Of a stretch of DNA of 19,077 bases, positions 1-8,346 are shown in pieces. Under the pieces are notes generated by a model that was given only the letters and a program-made list of their open reading frames with translations, made no database searches and was not told the origin of the DNA. Every line of letters starts with the position of its first letter. Position 1 is the first letter of the stretch. The stretch comes from DSNY01 sp016861185 (GTDB taxonomy: Bacteria; Pseudomonadota; Gammaproteobacteria; Burkholderiales; Burkholderiaceae_F). The stretch spans positions 1 to 19,077 of the forward strand of contig SZOR01000077.1 of assembly GCA_030263275.1 (NCBI GenBank). Direction: 5' to 3'. Made by a program: the position numbers and the translations under genes.

Positions 1-1
1 C

Positions 2-529
2 GGCAGCCTGATCATGGCGCTGCAGACGGTCGTGTCGCGCAACATCGACCCGACGCAAACGGCGATCGTCACGATCGGCACCGTGCACGCCGGCACCGCG
101 GCCAACGTGATTCCGGAGTCGGCCACGCTGGAGCTGTCGATCCGCTCGTTCGACGAAGGCGTGCGCGCGAAGCTCGAGCAGCGCATCGGCGAGCTCGTCC
201 ATGCGCAGGTGATGAGCTACGGCGGCAGCGTCGAGATCGAATACGAGCGCGGCTATCCGGTCGTCGTCAACAGCGCGGCCGAAACCGACTTCGCGCGGCA
301 GGTCGCGGAGGAACTGGTGGGCCCGCAGCGCGTCGTGTTCCCGTTCGGCCCGGTCACGGGCAGCGAGGACTTCGCCTACTACCTGCAGCACAAGCCCGGC
401 TGCTTCCTGCGGCTGGGCAACGGCGAGCACAGCCCGATGGTGCACAACGCGAAGTACGACTTCGACGACGCGAATCTGACGGTCGGCGCGGCGTACTGGA
501 CGCGGCTGGTCGAGCGGTTCCTCGGGTAG
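2..529 (+). CDS. M20 family amidohydrolase / peptidase, C-terminal part
   Basis: The reading frame is open from the window edge, so only the C-terminal ~175 residues of a protein usually near 390 residues are visible. What remains matches the M20D (hippurate hydrolase/HipO-like) amidohydrolases: the end of the dimerisation domain (GTVHAGTAANVIPESA, then LELSIRSFD) followed by the last part of the metal-binding domain with GSEDFAYYLQHKPG and MVHNAKYDFDD, where the Glu and His of the family's active-site region sit. These are cytosolic zinc- or manganese-dependent hydrolases of N-acyl amino acids. The ATG at 14 is internal, not the gene start. The gene converges on the - strand gene ending at 574. 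Its substrate cannot be told from this part. Confidence 0.85.
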   Translation, partial: GSLIMALQTVVSRNIDPTQTAIVTIGTVHAGTAANVIPESATLELSIRSFDEGVRAKLEQRIGELVHAQVMSYGGSVEIEYERGYPVVVNSAAETDFARQVAEELVGPQRVVFPFGPVTGSEDFAYYLQHKPGCFLRLGNGEHSPMVHNAKYDFDDANLTVGAAYWTRLVERFLG

Positions 530-573
530 CGGACGGTCGGATCGCCGCTCTGATCGCGTCAGGGCGCCGGCGG

Positions 574-1635
574 TCAGCGGGTTTCCGCCAGGCCGTACGG
601 CCGGAGCAACGGCACTTCCAGCAGATGCGCCGCGGCTCGACGGGACACGGTCAGCGCTTCGCCGAACGCAGCGAAGATCCAATGGCCGAAGACGTTCAGC
701 CGGCGCATGGCGGTTTGCAGCGCGCGATCGCGGGGCGCGAGCTGCAGCGGATTCAACGTCGCGCGTGCGACGGAGGCGAAATCGATCAACTCCACGCCGG
801 GGAAGAACCGCGCCGCATCGTCGTGCACGACCACGCTGTCGACGCGAAGTCCGCCGATCAGCGCGGCCGCCGTGGCGCGCGGCACCGAAGTCAGCAGTCT
901 GAATCCGAGCGCCATCAGCCAGACCGGGAGGCCGGGAATCAGCACCATGCTGCGCTTCAGCCGGCGTGCGCCTGCGTAGCACAGCATCAGGTCCGCGTAG
1001 GTCGTCACTTCGGGCCCGCCGATCTCGATGACCCGTCCTTGGCCATCCCATTGCTCGAGCGCGCCGAGCAGGTAGTCGACGACGTTCTGCGCAGCGATGG
1101 GCTGGGTCCTGTGCCGTAGCCAGACCGGCCCGGGAATGATGCGGAACAGCTCGGTGATGCGTCGGATCATCTCGAACGAAGTGCTGCCCGAACCCGCGAT
1201 CACGCTGGCGCGGAACTCGGTAACGGGCACCGGCCCCTGGCGCAAGGTCAAGCCGGTTTGGACGCGCGATCGCATGTGCGGCGCGATCTGCTGCTTGGGG
1301 TCTGCCAGTCCGCCCAGATAGATGATGTGCTGCACGCCGGCGGTTGCGGCCGCCTGCGCGAAATTGCGCGCGCCCTCCAGGTCGCGCGCGGTGTAGCCGC
1401 ATCCGCTCGACATGCTGTGGATCAGGTAGTACGCGGTGTGCACGCCGTGCAGTGCGGCAGGCAGCGTCGCCGGCAGCATCACGTCGCCGGCGACGACATC
1501 GATCGTGCCGACCCAGGGCTGGTCGAGCCGGTGCGGGTCACGCGCCATCGCCCGCACCTGGTGACCATGCGCCAGCAGCCGCGGGATGAGCTGGCCTGCG
1601 ATGAATCCGGTCGCTCCGGTAACGAGGACGAACAT
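574..1635 (-). CDS. NAD(P)-binding atypical SDR, YbjT/NmrA-like
   Basis: A 353-residue protein with an N-terminal Rossmann fold: VTGATGFIAGQLIPRLL (residues ~5-21) carries the TGxxGFxG nucleotide-binding glycines, followed by GDVMLP and AYYLIHSM, typical of the YbjT-like atypical short-chain dehydrogenase group. The middle contains YLGGLAD and FRASVIAGSGS, also characteristic of that group. The C-terminal third is more variable; many family members are longer (about 480 residues) and end in a DUF2867 domain, which I do not recognise here. The start ATG is supported by a GGAGA sequence about six bases upstream. It is probably soluble or loosely membrane-associated. The reaction is unknown. It is followed on the same strand, after transcription from the right, by no further gene before the convergent amidohydrolase. 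Confidence 0.85.
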   Translation of the reverse strand: MFVLVTGATGFIAGQLIPRLLAHGHQVRAMARDPHRLDQPWVGTIDVVAGDVMLPATLPAALHGVHTAYYLIHSMSSGCGYTARDLEGARNFAQAAATAGVQHIIYLGGLADPKQQIAPHMRSRVQTGLTLRQGPVPVTEFRASVIAGSGSTSFEMIRRITELFRIIPGPVWLRHRTQPIAAQNVVDYLLGALEQWDGQGRVIEIGGPEVTTYADLMLCYAGARRLKRSMVLIPGLPVWLMALGFRLLTSVPRATAAALIGGLRVDSVVVHDDAARFFPGVELIDFASVARATLNPLQLAPRDRALQTAMRRLNVFGHWIFAAFGEALTVSRRAAAHLLEVPLLRPYGLAETR

Positions 1636-1720
1636 CGTGAATCTCCAGATCAGGCGAAGACGCCTCCTGTCCGTGACGGGCGAGCGCGAGGCGAAGGTTC
1701 GCTCGCCCGGCGGCGCCGGG

Positions 1721-2143
1721 TCAGTGCGCCGCCGTCGTGGTGCTCGCGCGCGCGAGACGCGTCTGCGCCGCGCTTTCGCCGAACCACTCGCGAAGCGGCA
1801 CCACCATCGCTGCGATCAACGGGTCGGGACCGAGGTGGGACGGCACGGCCGGCGCAGCCGGGTTCGGCGTGTGCGCCAGCATCCGCGCGAAGCTGTCGGC
1901 GATCGGATCGGCTTTTGCGGAGGCGTGCCGAACGCCGTCGCGCAGCGGAATCACGACCGCCTGCAGCAACGGATCCTGCTCGCGGTCGGCGGCGGTGATC
2001 GGCGCACTGACTGCGGGTTGATGAGCAAGCATCCGATCGAAGCTGCCGGCGACTTCGTCGGCGGCGACGCCGTCGCAGGCGCCGAGCAGCAGTCCGAGCG
2101 CGACGACGACGGATGAGGCTTGGAGCGGGCGGTTCTGGTTCAT
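1721..2143 (-). CDS. Predicted lipoprotein with two internal repeats
   Basis: A 140-residue protein that I do not recognise as a named family. The start at 2143 was chosen because GGAGA lies about six bases before this ATG and because it places a signal peptide at the N-terminus; an in-frame ATG at 2176 would give an 11-residue extension. Residues 10-23 form a hydrophobic stretch ending in LLLGAC, a plausible lipobox with Cys23 as the lipidated residue. The mature protein is mostly two copies of a ~37-residue unit, residues 34-70 and 84-120: both begin SF(D/A)RMLAH, continue with a Pro/Ala-rich segment, then DPL(L/I), and end (A)VV(I/V)PLR. It lies 48 bases downstream of the small heme-copper-like gene and 85 bases upstream of the SDR gene, so may share their transcript. 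Function unknown. Confidence 0.7.
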   Translation of the reverse strand: MNQNRPLQASSVVVALGLLLGACDGVAADEVAGSFDRMLAHQPAVSAPITAADREQDPLLQAVVIPLRDGVRHASAKADPIADSFARMLAHTPNPAAPAVPSHLGPDPLIAAMVVPLREWFGESAAQTRLARASTTTAAH

Positions 2144-2191
2144 TTGGCTCTCCTTGGTGGCGTGAATCTGGGGCAATCGAAGTGACGGGGT

Positions 2192-2689
2192 TCAGCGCGC
2201 TTCGACTTCAATCGCGGCCGCGCCGGCTGCGTGCGCCGAATCGCGCGGCGCCGACCCGACATTGAGGAACACGTTGGCGACGAAGGCGAGCACACCGGCA
2301 GCGACGACGAACTGCGATCCGACGAGTACCGGCAGCGCCTGCGGATGGCCGAGCAGCAGCGCGGCGAGCGCGCCCATCATCGGCGGCAGCGCCAGGTTGA
2401 ACAGCCAGAAGTGAACCGCGGCGAGCCGGCTCGCTCCGGCTTCGGGAAAGGCGCGATAGATCAGCCCGGCGAGCGCAAGCCCGGTCCAGCCGAGCAGGCC
2501 AACGTGTGCGTGGACGGGCCGCAGCGCGAAGTTCCCGCTCGCGCCCATCGCGATGCCGAGCGCGACGGCGACCACCAGATACACCGCCGCCAGCCTGAAC
2601 CAGGCCGCGATCGATGGAGAGAACGAAGACGCGCCCGCCGCGGCGCGCCGGACCGGTCGCGGCGCGCTCATCTGAGTCGTTGCTTGCAT
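2192..2689 (-). CDS. Small heme-copper-oxidase-like four-helix membrane protein
   Basis: A 165-residue protein with about four transmembrane segments (residues ~32-52, 62-82, 92-113, 121-143). The motif RPVHAHVGLLGWTG (57-70) resembles the helix-II region of cbb3/NOR-type subunit I proteins, where a His binds low-spin heme; H60, H62, H93 and H115 are candidate ligands. Known small proteins of this size are often annotated as cytochrome c oxidase subunit I-like or NnrS-like, but they cannot hold a full catalytic centre. AGGAGG lies six bases before the ATG, which settles the start. Its role may be heme or NO-related sensing or electron transfer; this is inference. A very short unconfirmed ORF lies 21 bases upstream. 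The lipoprotein gene follows at 48 bases. Confidence 0.7.
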   Translation of the reverse strand: MQATTQMSAPRPVRRAAAGASSFSPSIAAWFRLAAVYLVVAVALGIAMGASGNFALRPVHAHVGLLGWTGLALAGLIYRAFPEAGASRLAAVHFWLFNLALPPMMGALAALLLGHPQALPVLVGSQFVVAAGVLAFVANVFLNVGSAPRDSAHAAGAAAIEVEAR

Positions 2690-2710
2690 CGAAGACCTCC
2701 TGTGGCGGGC

Positions 2711-2872
2711 TCAGAGGGTGAACGGCGTTCTGCGCTTGGGCATCGCGCCGGCGGAACCGGCGGCGGTGACGCGGCGGGCGGCTGGCGACCGGCGCTTGAC
2801 TGCGGCGGATGGCAGCGCGATCTGCGCCGGCCATGGCGACTGCGTCTTGTTCTTCGGATCCCTGGCGTTCAT
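2711..2872 (-). CDS. Possible 53-residue basic small protein
   Basis: An ATG-started frame begins MNARDPKNKTQSPWPAQIA and runs 53 codons to a TGA, ending 21 bases before the small membrane protein gene. It is rich in Arg, Lys, Ala and Pro, has no membrane segment, and shows no motif I know. There is no convincing ribosome-binding site before the ATG. In DNA this GC-rich such frames arise easily by chance, so this is only a possibility; conservation in relatives would decide. Confidence 0.2.
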   Translation of the reverse strand: MNARDPKNKTQSPWPAQIALPSAAVKRRSPAARRVTAAGSAGAMPKRRTPFTL

Positions 2873-3123
2873 TGGCAACTCTTGGCTGTGGATTCGGGTT
2901 CGCGCACGGCGCGTGTTTCGGAGTGCGCGCAGTGTGGGCGTCGGCCGCTTGCCGATCGCTGACGCATCGGCGATCCGCGGCCGCGCCCGCCGCAGCGAAT
3001 CACCGTGGCACGCCAGGGTCTTGTTTCAGAAACGATTTTCGTGACGCAGCGGCGCGGCCGACGACGCCATCCGCAGCGCACGCGGGCCGTGGCGGGAGGC
3101 GCTTGCGCGGGCCGTCGCGGCGA

Positions 3124-3168
3124 CTTACGGATGGCTGACGGGCGGCCGCGGACGCGGCCGTCCGCAAG
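3124..3168 (-). terminator. GC-rich hairpin directly after the regulator gene
   Basis: The core stem pairs CGGCCGC (3143-3149) with GCGGCCG (3154-3160), seven perfect pairs around a four-base loop. An outer pairing joins 3124-3131 and 3161-3168 (seven of eight positions, the other a possible wobble). It begins three bases past the stop codon of the - strand regulator, the expected place for a terminator. There is no U-run on the - strand side, so it is not a canonical intrinsic terminator and may only stabilise the 3' end. Confidence 0.4.
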
Positions 3169-3170
3169 GG

Positions 3171-6100
3171 CTAGGACGGCCCGCCGGAGGTTGCGCCGGC
3201 GGCGATCTGCCGATACAGCCGCTCGGTTTCGGCGCCGGGTTTTACGCCGAGAACGATCGAAAGCAGTTCGCGGCAGCGCCGATACGCGTTCAGCGCTTCC
3301 GCCTGCTCGCCTTGGGCGGCGAGCGCGCGCATCAGGCCGCGATAGAAGGATTCGGAAAGGTTGTCGGCCTCGAGCCCGCGGCGATACAGGTCGATGGCGC
3401 CGGCCCAGTCGCCGCGGCGCTCGAGCAGTTCGCCCAGCCGCATCAGCGCGCGCGTGAAGCGCGCGCGCAAGGCATCGCGCGGCTGCGCGATCCACGCGGC
3501 TTCGTCGTCGCCCAGCAGCGCGCCCGGATAGGCGTCGATCAGGCGCGCGGCGGACGCGGTCAGCGGCACGCCCGCGTCTTCGCCGACGCGCTGCGCGGCG
3601 TCGAGCGCCGCCTCGAGCGCCTGTATGTCGGTCCAGACGAGCGCCGGCGCGAGCGAAAGTTTTCCTCCCGCGAGCGTGATCGCCTGCTCAACGTCGAGCA
3701 GCTTGCGCAGTCGAAACAGCGTCGCGTCGAACGAGGTCCTGGCGGCCGCGCCGTCGGCGTCGGGCCAGAGCGCTGCCGTCACGTAGGCGCTGTCCACGTC
3801 CTTTCCGCCGAGCGCGACGATCAACTTGAGCAGATCGAGCGGGCGCTGCTGCGCCTTGCCGCCGAAGCGAAGCGGCTGGCCATCGCGCAGCAACTCGAAC
3901 CGGCCCAACACATGCACGCGCAACCGGAACGGCCACGCGCTTCCCGCCCCGGGCGGCGGCGCCAGGTAGTTGCGCTCGATCAGCGCGCGCACGAAATCCG
4001 TCTCGATGCCCTGCGCGAGCGCGAAGTCCGCCAGCCGCGCCGCCACGTCCGGACGGTGGCGCAGGAACACGGCTTCGCCGCGCTCGCGGTAGCCCGCGAT
4101 CGCCGCCGCCAGCCGCTGTGCCGCCTGCGCGGTCCGCCCCGCCGCGATGTCGTCGTCGATCTGCAGCAACTCGCGCTGCCGTTCGAAGCTCGCCCGATCG
4201 GCCCCGGTTGCCATGGCGATCGCCTCGTCCATCACCTGCGCCGCGCCGCTGCGATCGCCGGCGGCACTGCGGCTGTGCGCCAGACGCATCAGGAACTGCG
4301 GCAACTGCAGCGTCGGCACGCCCGTCGCGCGCGCCAGCGCGAGCGCCCGCTCGGCCTCCTGCACCGCGGACTCGCAGCGGCCGAGCCGCTGCGCGAGCAG
4401 CGAACGCAGGTAGTGCAGGTACATCCAGTGCATCCGGTGCAGCGGCGACAGCCGGCGCTCCATCGCGTCGACGAGCGCCTGTGCCTGCGCGTACTCGCCC
4501 TTGCTGATCAGCGCGGTGGCCTGCCCGTGATCGATCTCGAACAGGTAAGCCTCGAGGCCGTAGCGTCCGGCGATCTCCCGCGCCTGCGCGCTGACCCGGC
4601 TCGCTTCGTCGTAGCGCCCGGCGATGTAATGCCACGCGGCCACGTGCGTGCGCCACCAGATCTGCATCAGCGGCGCGACCTCGGCCCCGGCGATGACCGG
4701 TTCGATCCGCGCGACCAGCGCGGCGCCCTCCGCGCTGCCCTTGGTCCAGTTGTACGTGTTCAGCAGAATCGACGCCGCCATCACGCGTACGTTGACGTCG
4801 GGCTCCCCGTCGATCAGCGCATCCAGCCGCGCAGCGCAGCGTTCGAGCACGTCGGCGTCGGGACGGCGGATCAGCAGCGCGATCAGTTGTGCGGCGCGTG
4901 CGCGCAGTTCGCTCTCGCGATCGAGCGCGGCCGGTTGTCCTTCGCCGAGCAGCCGGTCGAACTCGGGCAGCCAGCGGTCGAGCGGACGGAAGTCGGCCCA
5001 TTCGTAGTAGTAGCCAGTGACGATCGTCCCGAGCGCGAGCGCCTGCCCGCGCAGATCGCCGGCGGCGCGGAACGCCTCGAACGCGCGCTCCAGCGCGGGC
5101 CGGCCGCGTTGCGGCTGTACGAAGATCCACGCGCGGCCGAACCAGTATTCGAGCCAGGGGTCCGCCGCGCGCACATCCGCCGGCAGCGCCTCGATCCAGT
5201 CCGACAGCACCTGCCCGCGCCCCTGCCGCGCCCAGTCCAGCGCGTTGGCGCAGACGATGGTGCGTAGCGCATCCCATTCGCCGGCCTCGCGATACAGCTC
5301 GAGCGCGCCGGCCGCCTCGCCGCGCGAGGCCAGCAGTTGCGCCGCCCGCACCATCGCCGCCCGCTGCTCGTCGCGCGGCAGGCGCTTCTGCAGCTCTTCG
5401 CGCAGGTACTCGCGAAACAGCGCGTGGTACTGGTAGGTCGTCTGCTCGCCGCGCCGGCGGTCGACGAACAGATGGCGCCGGTACAGGTACTCCAGCAGCC
5501 GCGGCGCTTGGTCGTCGCCGGTGAGCGCGACCGCCTCGCTGGGTGTGATCGAAGGGGCGACCGCCATGAGGATCAGCATGCGCTGGTTTTCCGGGCGCGC
5601 GCGGTTGAAGATCTCGCCGGCGAAGTACTGGAAGATCGCCTCCTTGCCTTCGCCGAGTGATTCGTCCAGCGTCGCGCCTTCCCGGCTCAGATGCTCGCGC
5701 AACAGGACCAACGCGGCGACCCAGCCGTCGCTCTGCCGCAGGATGCGCCGCACGACGCGTTCATCGAGCGTTCGCTCGCCGAGGATCGCGTCGGCTTCGT
5801 CTGGCGTGCAACGCAGCGCCGCCTCGTCGATCCGGCCGATGCGCCGGCTCGCGACGAGCCGCGCGAACTCGGGCGGCGGATCGCCGCGCGAGACGATGAA
5901 CACGGTGACGCCGTCGGGAATCTCCTCCAACCCCTGCACCAGCGCGGCGCGGTGTTCGCGAATGGGGCGGGCCTCCTGGAAATTGTCGAAGACCACTGCG
6001 CACGGATGGGGCAGCAGGCCGAAGAAGTCGCGGAAGAACGCATGGGCGAAGCGGGACAGGTCCTGCTCCGGCACGGGCGGAAACAGCGGCAGCACCGCGT

Positions 6101-6377
6101 TCTTGCGCGCGACCTGCAGGGCGGCGGTGCGCATGTAGTGCACGAAGGTCGCGGGGTCGGAATCGCCGACATCGACCTGGTACCAGATGTGCCGAAGCCC
6201 GCGTTCTTCGAGGTAGCTGGCGACCAGCGTCGTCTTGCCGGCCCCCGGCGGCGCGCTGACCCATACGATCGGCCGTTGAGCCGCCTCGTCCAGCAGCGAG
6301 AACAGCCGCGGCCGGGCGACCGCGTCGTAAAGCTTCGGTCGTGTCAGCTTGGCAAGAGCCGGCGAACGAACGTTCAC
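3171..6377 (-). CDS. MalT/AfsR-type transcriptional regulator with BTAD domain
   Basis: A 1068-residue predicted cytosolic regulator starting at GTG (6377). No good Shine-Dalgarno is visible, but ALAKLTRPKLYDAVARPRL (residues ~7-25) is the usual N-terminus of this group. A P-loop ATPase domain follows, with Walker A SAPPGAGKTT (41-50) and Walker B CAVVFDNFQE (126-135). The middle (~350-800) is Ala/Leu-rich and helical, consistent with TPR-like repeats. From ~816 comes an OmpR/AfsR-type winged helix (LRVHVLGRFELL, then LDLLKLIVALGG and LWPDADG), and from ~915 a bacterial transcriptional activation domain ending in LNAYRRCRELLSIVLGVKPG. Such proteins are ATP-dependent signal-responsive activators. 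The frame stays open upstream into the methyltransferase gene, but that fusion is an artefact of a frameshift. The gene follows a 215-base gap that probably holds its promoter. Targets are unknown; the neighbouring respiratory genes are candidates. Confidence 0.85.
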   Translation of the reverse strand: MNVRSPALAKLTRPKLYDAVARPRLFSLLDEAAQRPIVWVSAPPGAGKTTLVASYLEERGLRHIWYQVDVGDSDPATFVHYMRTAALQVARKNAVLPLFPPVPEQDLSRFAHAFFRDFFGLLPHPCAVVFDNFQEARPIREHRAALVQGLEEIPDGVTVFIVSRGDPPPEFARLVASRRIGRIDEAALRCTPDEADAILGERTLDERVVRRILRQSDGWVAALVLLREHLSREGATLDESLGEGKEAIFQYFAGEIFNRARPENQRMLILMAVAPSITPSEAVALTGDDQAPRLLEYLYRRHLFVDRRRGEQTTYQYHALFREYLREELQKRLPRDEQRAAMVRAAQLLASRGEAAGALELYREAGEWDALRTIVCANALDWARQGRGQVLSDWIEALPADVRAADPWLEYWFGRAWIFVQPQRGRPALERAFEAFRAAGDLRGQALALGTIVTGYYYEWADFRPLDRWLPEFDRLLGEGQPAALDRESELRARAAQLIALLIRRPDADVLERCAARLDALIDGEPDVNVRVMAASILLNTYNWTKGSAEGAALVARIEPVIAGAEVAPLMQIWWRTHVAAWHYIAGRYDEASRVSAQAREIAGRYGLEAYLFEIDHGQATALISKGEYAQAQALVDAMERRLSPLHRMHWMYLHYLRSLLAQRLGRCESAVQEAERALALARATGVPTLQLPQFLMRLAHSRSAAGDRSGAAQVMDEAIAMATGADRASFERQRELLQIDDDIAAGRTAQAAQRLAAAIAGYRERGEAVFLRHRPDVAARLADFALAQGIETDFVRALIERNYLAPPPGAGSAWPFRLRVHVLGRFELLRDGQPLRFGGKAQQRPLDLLKLIVALGGKDVDSAYVTAALWPDADGAAARTSFDATLFRLRKLLDVEQAITLAGGKLSLAPALVWTDIQALEAALDAAQRVGEDAGVPLTASAARLIDAYPGALLGDDEAAWIAQPRDALRARFTRALMRLGELLERRGDWAGAIDLYRRGLEADNLSESFYRGLMRALAAQGEQAEALNAYRRCRELLSIVLGVKPGAETERLYRQIAAGATSGGPS

Positions 6378-6592
6378 GGATCGTTTCGCGCAAGTGGGAT
6401 GACTACGCAAAAACAGGTTAGCACCGCCGCGAGTCGGCCGCCGCAACGCACGAAGTCCCCGCGCGCGTCGGCAACCGGCGTGCTCGAAGGGCTCCGCGCA
6501 ATGGTGTTCCGCGACGCGACGACATCGCCTCGCTCGTACTGCGGCATGCGGGACTGAGCGCTGCACGACATCGAACGGCGGCCGCACTCGCC

Positions 6593-7367
6593 TCAGCGGG
6601 TACGCACGGCGAAGAACAGGTAGCGGTTCAGGCTGAAGAAGTAGTCGTCGCGCGCGCAGCTCGCCCGCCCACGCGTCGATCTCGGACGCGTCCGCGCCGC
6701 GGCTCGCCGCGAACGACGCGATCAGGTCGATCAGCCGGTTGCTGTACGTGTCGGGGTCGAACGCGGGGTTGAGCAGCGGCACCGCGCGCACGCACACGCG
6801 CTCGAAGCCGGCGCGCTCCATCCGCCTGCCGAGCGTGCGCGGCAGGTGCGGATCGGGCACGTGCCGATCCCACAGCGCGAGCACGCGCGCCATGCGCGCG
6901 ACATCGCCGCTCGCCCAGACGAGCGAGTCCCAGTCGGTGTCGATCGCGAGCAGTTGCCCGCCCGGCCGCAGCACGCGCGCGAACTCCGCGAGCGCCGCGT
7001 CGACGTCGGGCAGGTACTCGAGCACCTGCGTGCAGACGATCGTGTCGAACGACGCATCGGCGCACGGCAGCCGCGCCGCGTCGGCCTGGACGAAGCGCAG
7101 CCACGGCAGCGCGGCGAAGTGCATGCGGGCATAGGCGAGCAGCGGTGCGCTGATGTCGACGCCGAGCACCTGCCCCGCGGCGCCGACGCGTTCGGCGATC
7201 GCCGCGGCCAGCAGACCGGGGCCCGAGCCGACGTCGAGCACGCGGTCGCCCGCATTGGGCACCAGCGCGCGCAGCACGGCCGCGCGCTGCGCGACCATGT
7301 CAGGCGTCAGATAGATGGCGACGAGCCGCGCCGCCGCTTCCGCGTCGTAACGCAGCGTCGTCGCCAT
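6593..7367 (-). CDS. Class I SAM-dependent methyltransferase, frameshifted near its end
   Basis: The first ~237 codons encode a UbiE/arsenite-methyltransferase-like class I enzyme: TPDMVAQRAAVLRAL (21-35), motif I VLDVGSGPG (43-51), acidic motif II LGVDIS, QADAARLP with DASFDTIVC (motif post-I/II), and LRPGGQLLAIDTD. Around 6645-6658, inside a CG-dinucleotide run, the frame shifts. The next frame encodes DDYFFSLNRYLFFAVRTR and a TGA at 6593, which is the usual C-terminus of this family. One extra base or a lost CG pair would explain it. As written, the first frame instead reads through the gap into the regulator. The start ATG lies 19 bases after the reductase stop, so it is probably co-transcribed with the cytochrome b-reductase gene. 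Substrate unknown. Either a recent pseudogene or a sequencing error. Confidence 0.8.
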
Positions 7368-7386
7368 GGTCGTCGCACCTCGCGGA

Positions 7387-8325
7387 CTACGGGCTCGCCG
7401 GTTGCGGCCGCGCGGCCACCGGTGCCGCCGCGGGCGCCGACGCGCCGCTCTGCGGCGTGAACGCGTCGGAAAAGCACTGCGTTTCGTCGAGCCCGTGCGC
7501 GATGAAGTCGGGCACCGCCGCCGCGACCATGTTGAGCGAGCCGCACGCGTAGACGCTGTGGCCCGACAGATCCGGGAAGTCGGCGAGGATCGCCTCGTGC
7601 ACGAAGCCCGTGCGGCCGGTCCATTCGTCGTCCGGCCCCGGCTCCGACAGCACCGGCACGAAACGGAAGTTCGGATGCTGCTCTGCCCAGCGCTGCGGCA
7701 GGTCGAACAGGTAGAAGTCGCGCCGCTTGCGCACGCCCCAGTACAGGTACAGCGGCCGCGTGATGCCCATGCGGAACGCCTGTTCGAGCAGGCTTTTCAC
7801 GGGCGCGAAGCCGGTGGCGCCGGCGACGAAGATCAGCGGCCGCTCGCTCGGCTCGCGCAGAACGAACTCGCCGAGCGGCCCTTCGAAGCGCAGCTTTTCG
7901 CCGACCTTCAGCGACTCGAAGACGCGCGTCGTGAAGCGGCCGCCGGGCACGCGGCGCACGTGCAGCTCGATGCGGTCGGTCGCGCCCGACGGCGCGGTGA
8001 ACGAATAGCTGCGGCGCGCGCCGTCCTCGAGCAGGATGTTCAGATACTGGCCCGCCTCGTACTCGATCGTCTGCCCCGCGGGCAGCGCGAGTTCCAGCAG
8101 AACCACGTCGGGCGCGAGCCGCTCGAGGCGCGCGACCTTCGCTTCGTACACCGGCACCGCGCTTTCGCGCAGGGCCGCGCCCTCCTCCAACTCGATCTCG
8201 ACGTCCGACAGCGCGCAGGCACAGCACAACAGCACCTGGCCGCGTGCGCGCGCGTCGTCGGGCAGCGCGGACTTCTGGTAGACGCCGGGATCGACTTCGC
8301 CCGCGAGCACGGTCGCGCGACACAC
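7387..8325 (-). CDS. [2Fe-2S] ferredoxin remainder plus FAD/NAD(P) reductase domain
   Basis: This is the 3' part of a cytochrome b / ferredoxin / reductase fusion gene and is in the same frame as the cytochrome b ORF upstream, separated only by one TGA. The coordinates give the first possible restart (GTG at 8325), but that start has no ribosome-binding site and would lose two cluster cysteines, so separate translation is doubtful. The visible domains are the rest of a plant-type ferredoxin (cysteines near the start and in LLCCACALSD), then a ferredoxin-NADP reductase-type module: RSYSFTAP for FAD, GATGFAPVKSLLEQAF for the pyridine nucleotide, WGVRKRRDFYL, VYACGS, and a terminal CFSDAF. This layout (ferredoxin then reductase) is known from CDP-6-deoxyglucoseen reductase-like and oxygenase reductases. 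It likely passes electrons between NAD(P)H, FAD, [2Fe-2S] and the membrane hemes. Confidence 0.8.
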   Translation of the reverse strand: MCRATVLAGEVDPGVYQKSALPDDARARGQVLLCCACALSDVEIELEEGAALRESAVPVYEAKVARLERLAPDVVLLELALPAGQTIEYEAGQYLNILLEDGARRSYSFTAPSGATDRIELHVRRVPGGRFTTRVFESLKVGEKLRFEGPLGEFVLREPSERPLIFVAGATGFAPVKSLLEQAFRMGITRPLYLYWGVRKRRDFYLFDLPQRWAEQHPNFRFVPVLSEPGPDDEWTGRTGFVHEAILADFPDLSGHSVYACGSLNMVAAAVPDFIAHGLDETQCFSDAFTPQSGASAPAAAPVAARPQPASP

Positions 8326-8343
8326 GCCGCAGCCGCCCGAGCG

Positions 8344-8346
8344 TCA
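8344..8346 (-). other. In-frame TGA at the first [2Fe-2S] cysteine
   Basis: Read on the - strand, codons give L-P-F-E, TGA, then R-S-G-G-C-G-V-C. Plant-type ferredoxins have Cys-x4-Cys-x2-Cys here, so TGA occupies codon 330, the first ligand Cys, one base from TGC. The frame is intact on both sides (codons 1-329 and 331-648). A possible six-pair hairpin (two wobbles) with loop GUGU starts its loop 18 bases after the TGA, loosely like a bacterial SECIS. Nonsense mutation, read error and selenocysteine recoding all fit; the first two are more likely. Confidence 0.75.

Larger units (their letters stand above)
2690..3170. other. 481-base gap between regulator and small membrane protein gene
   Basis: No convincing gene fills this stretch; only the weak 53-codon frame at 2711-2872 is in it. 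Two items stand out. A GC-rich hairpin lies just past the regulator stop codon (3143-3160). Around 3021-3041 the sequence becomes locally AT-rich and holds a perfect interrupted palindrome GTTTCAGAAAC (3023-3033), which could be an operator or part of the promoter for the - strand genes starting at 2872 or 2689. No clear -35/-10 pair was recognised. Confidence 0.4.

Noticed and set aside
3312..5267. A 651-codon + strand frame opposite the regulator
   Set aside because: Shadow of the regulator's third positions; no domain or ribosome-binding site.
6374..6571. A 65-codon - strand frame upstream of the regulator
   Set aside because: No ribosome-binding site or motif, and it overlaps the regulator start; the region is more likely a promoter.
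3171..7367. A single 1398-residue methyltransferase-ATPase-BTAD fusion protein
   Set aside because: The methyltransferase's normal C-terminus and stop are in another frame at 6593-6650, and the residues between the two domains are Arg/Pro-rich out-of-frame and intergenic translation.
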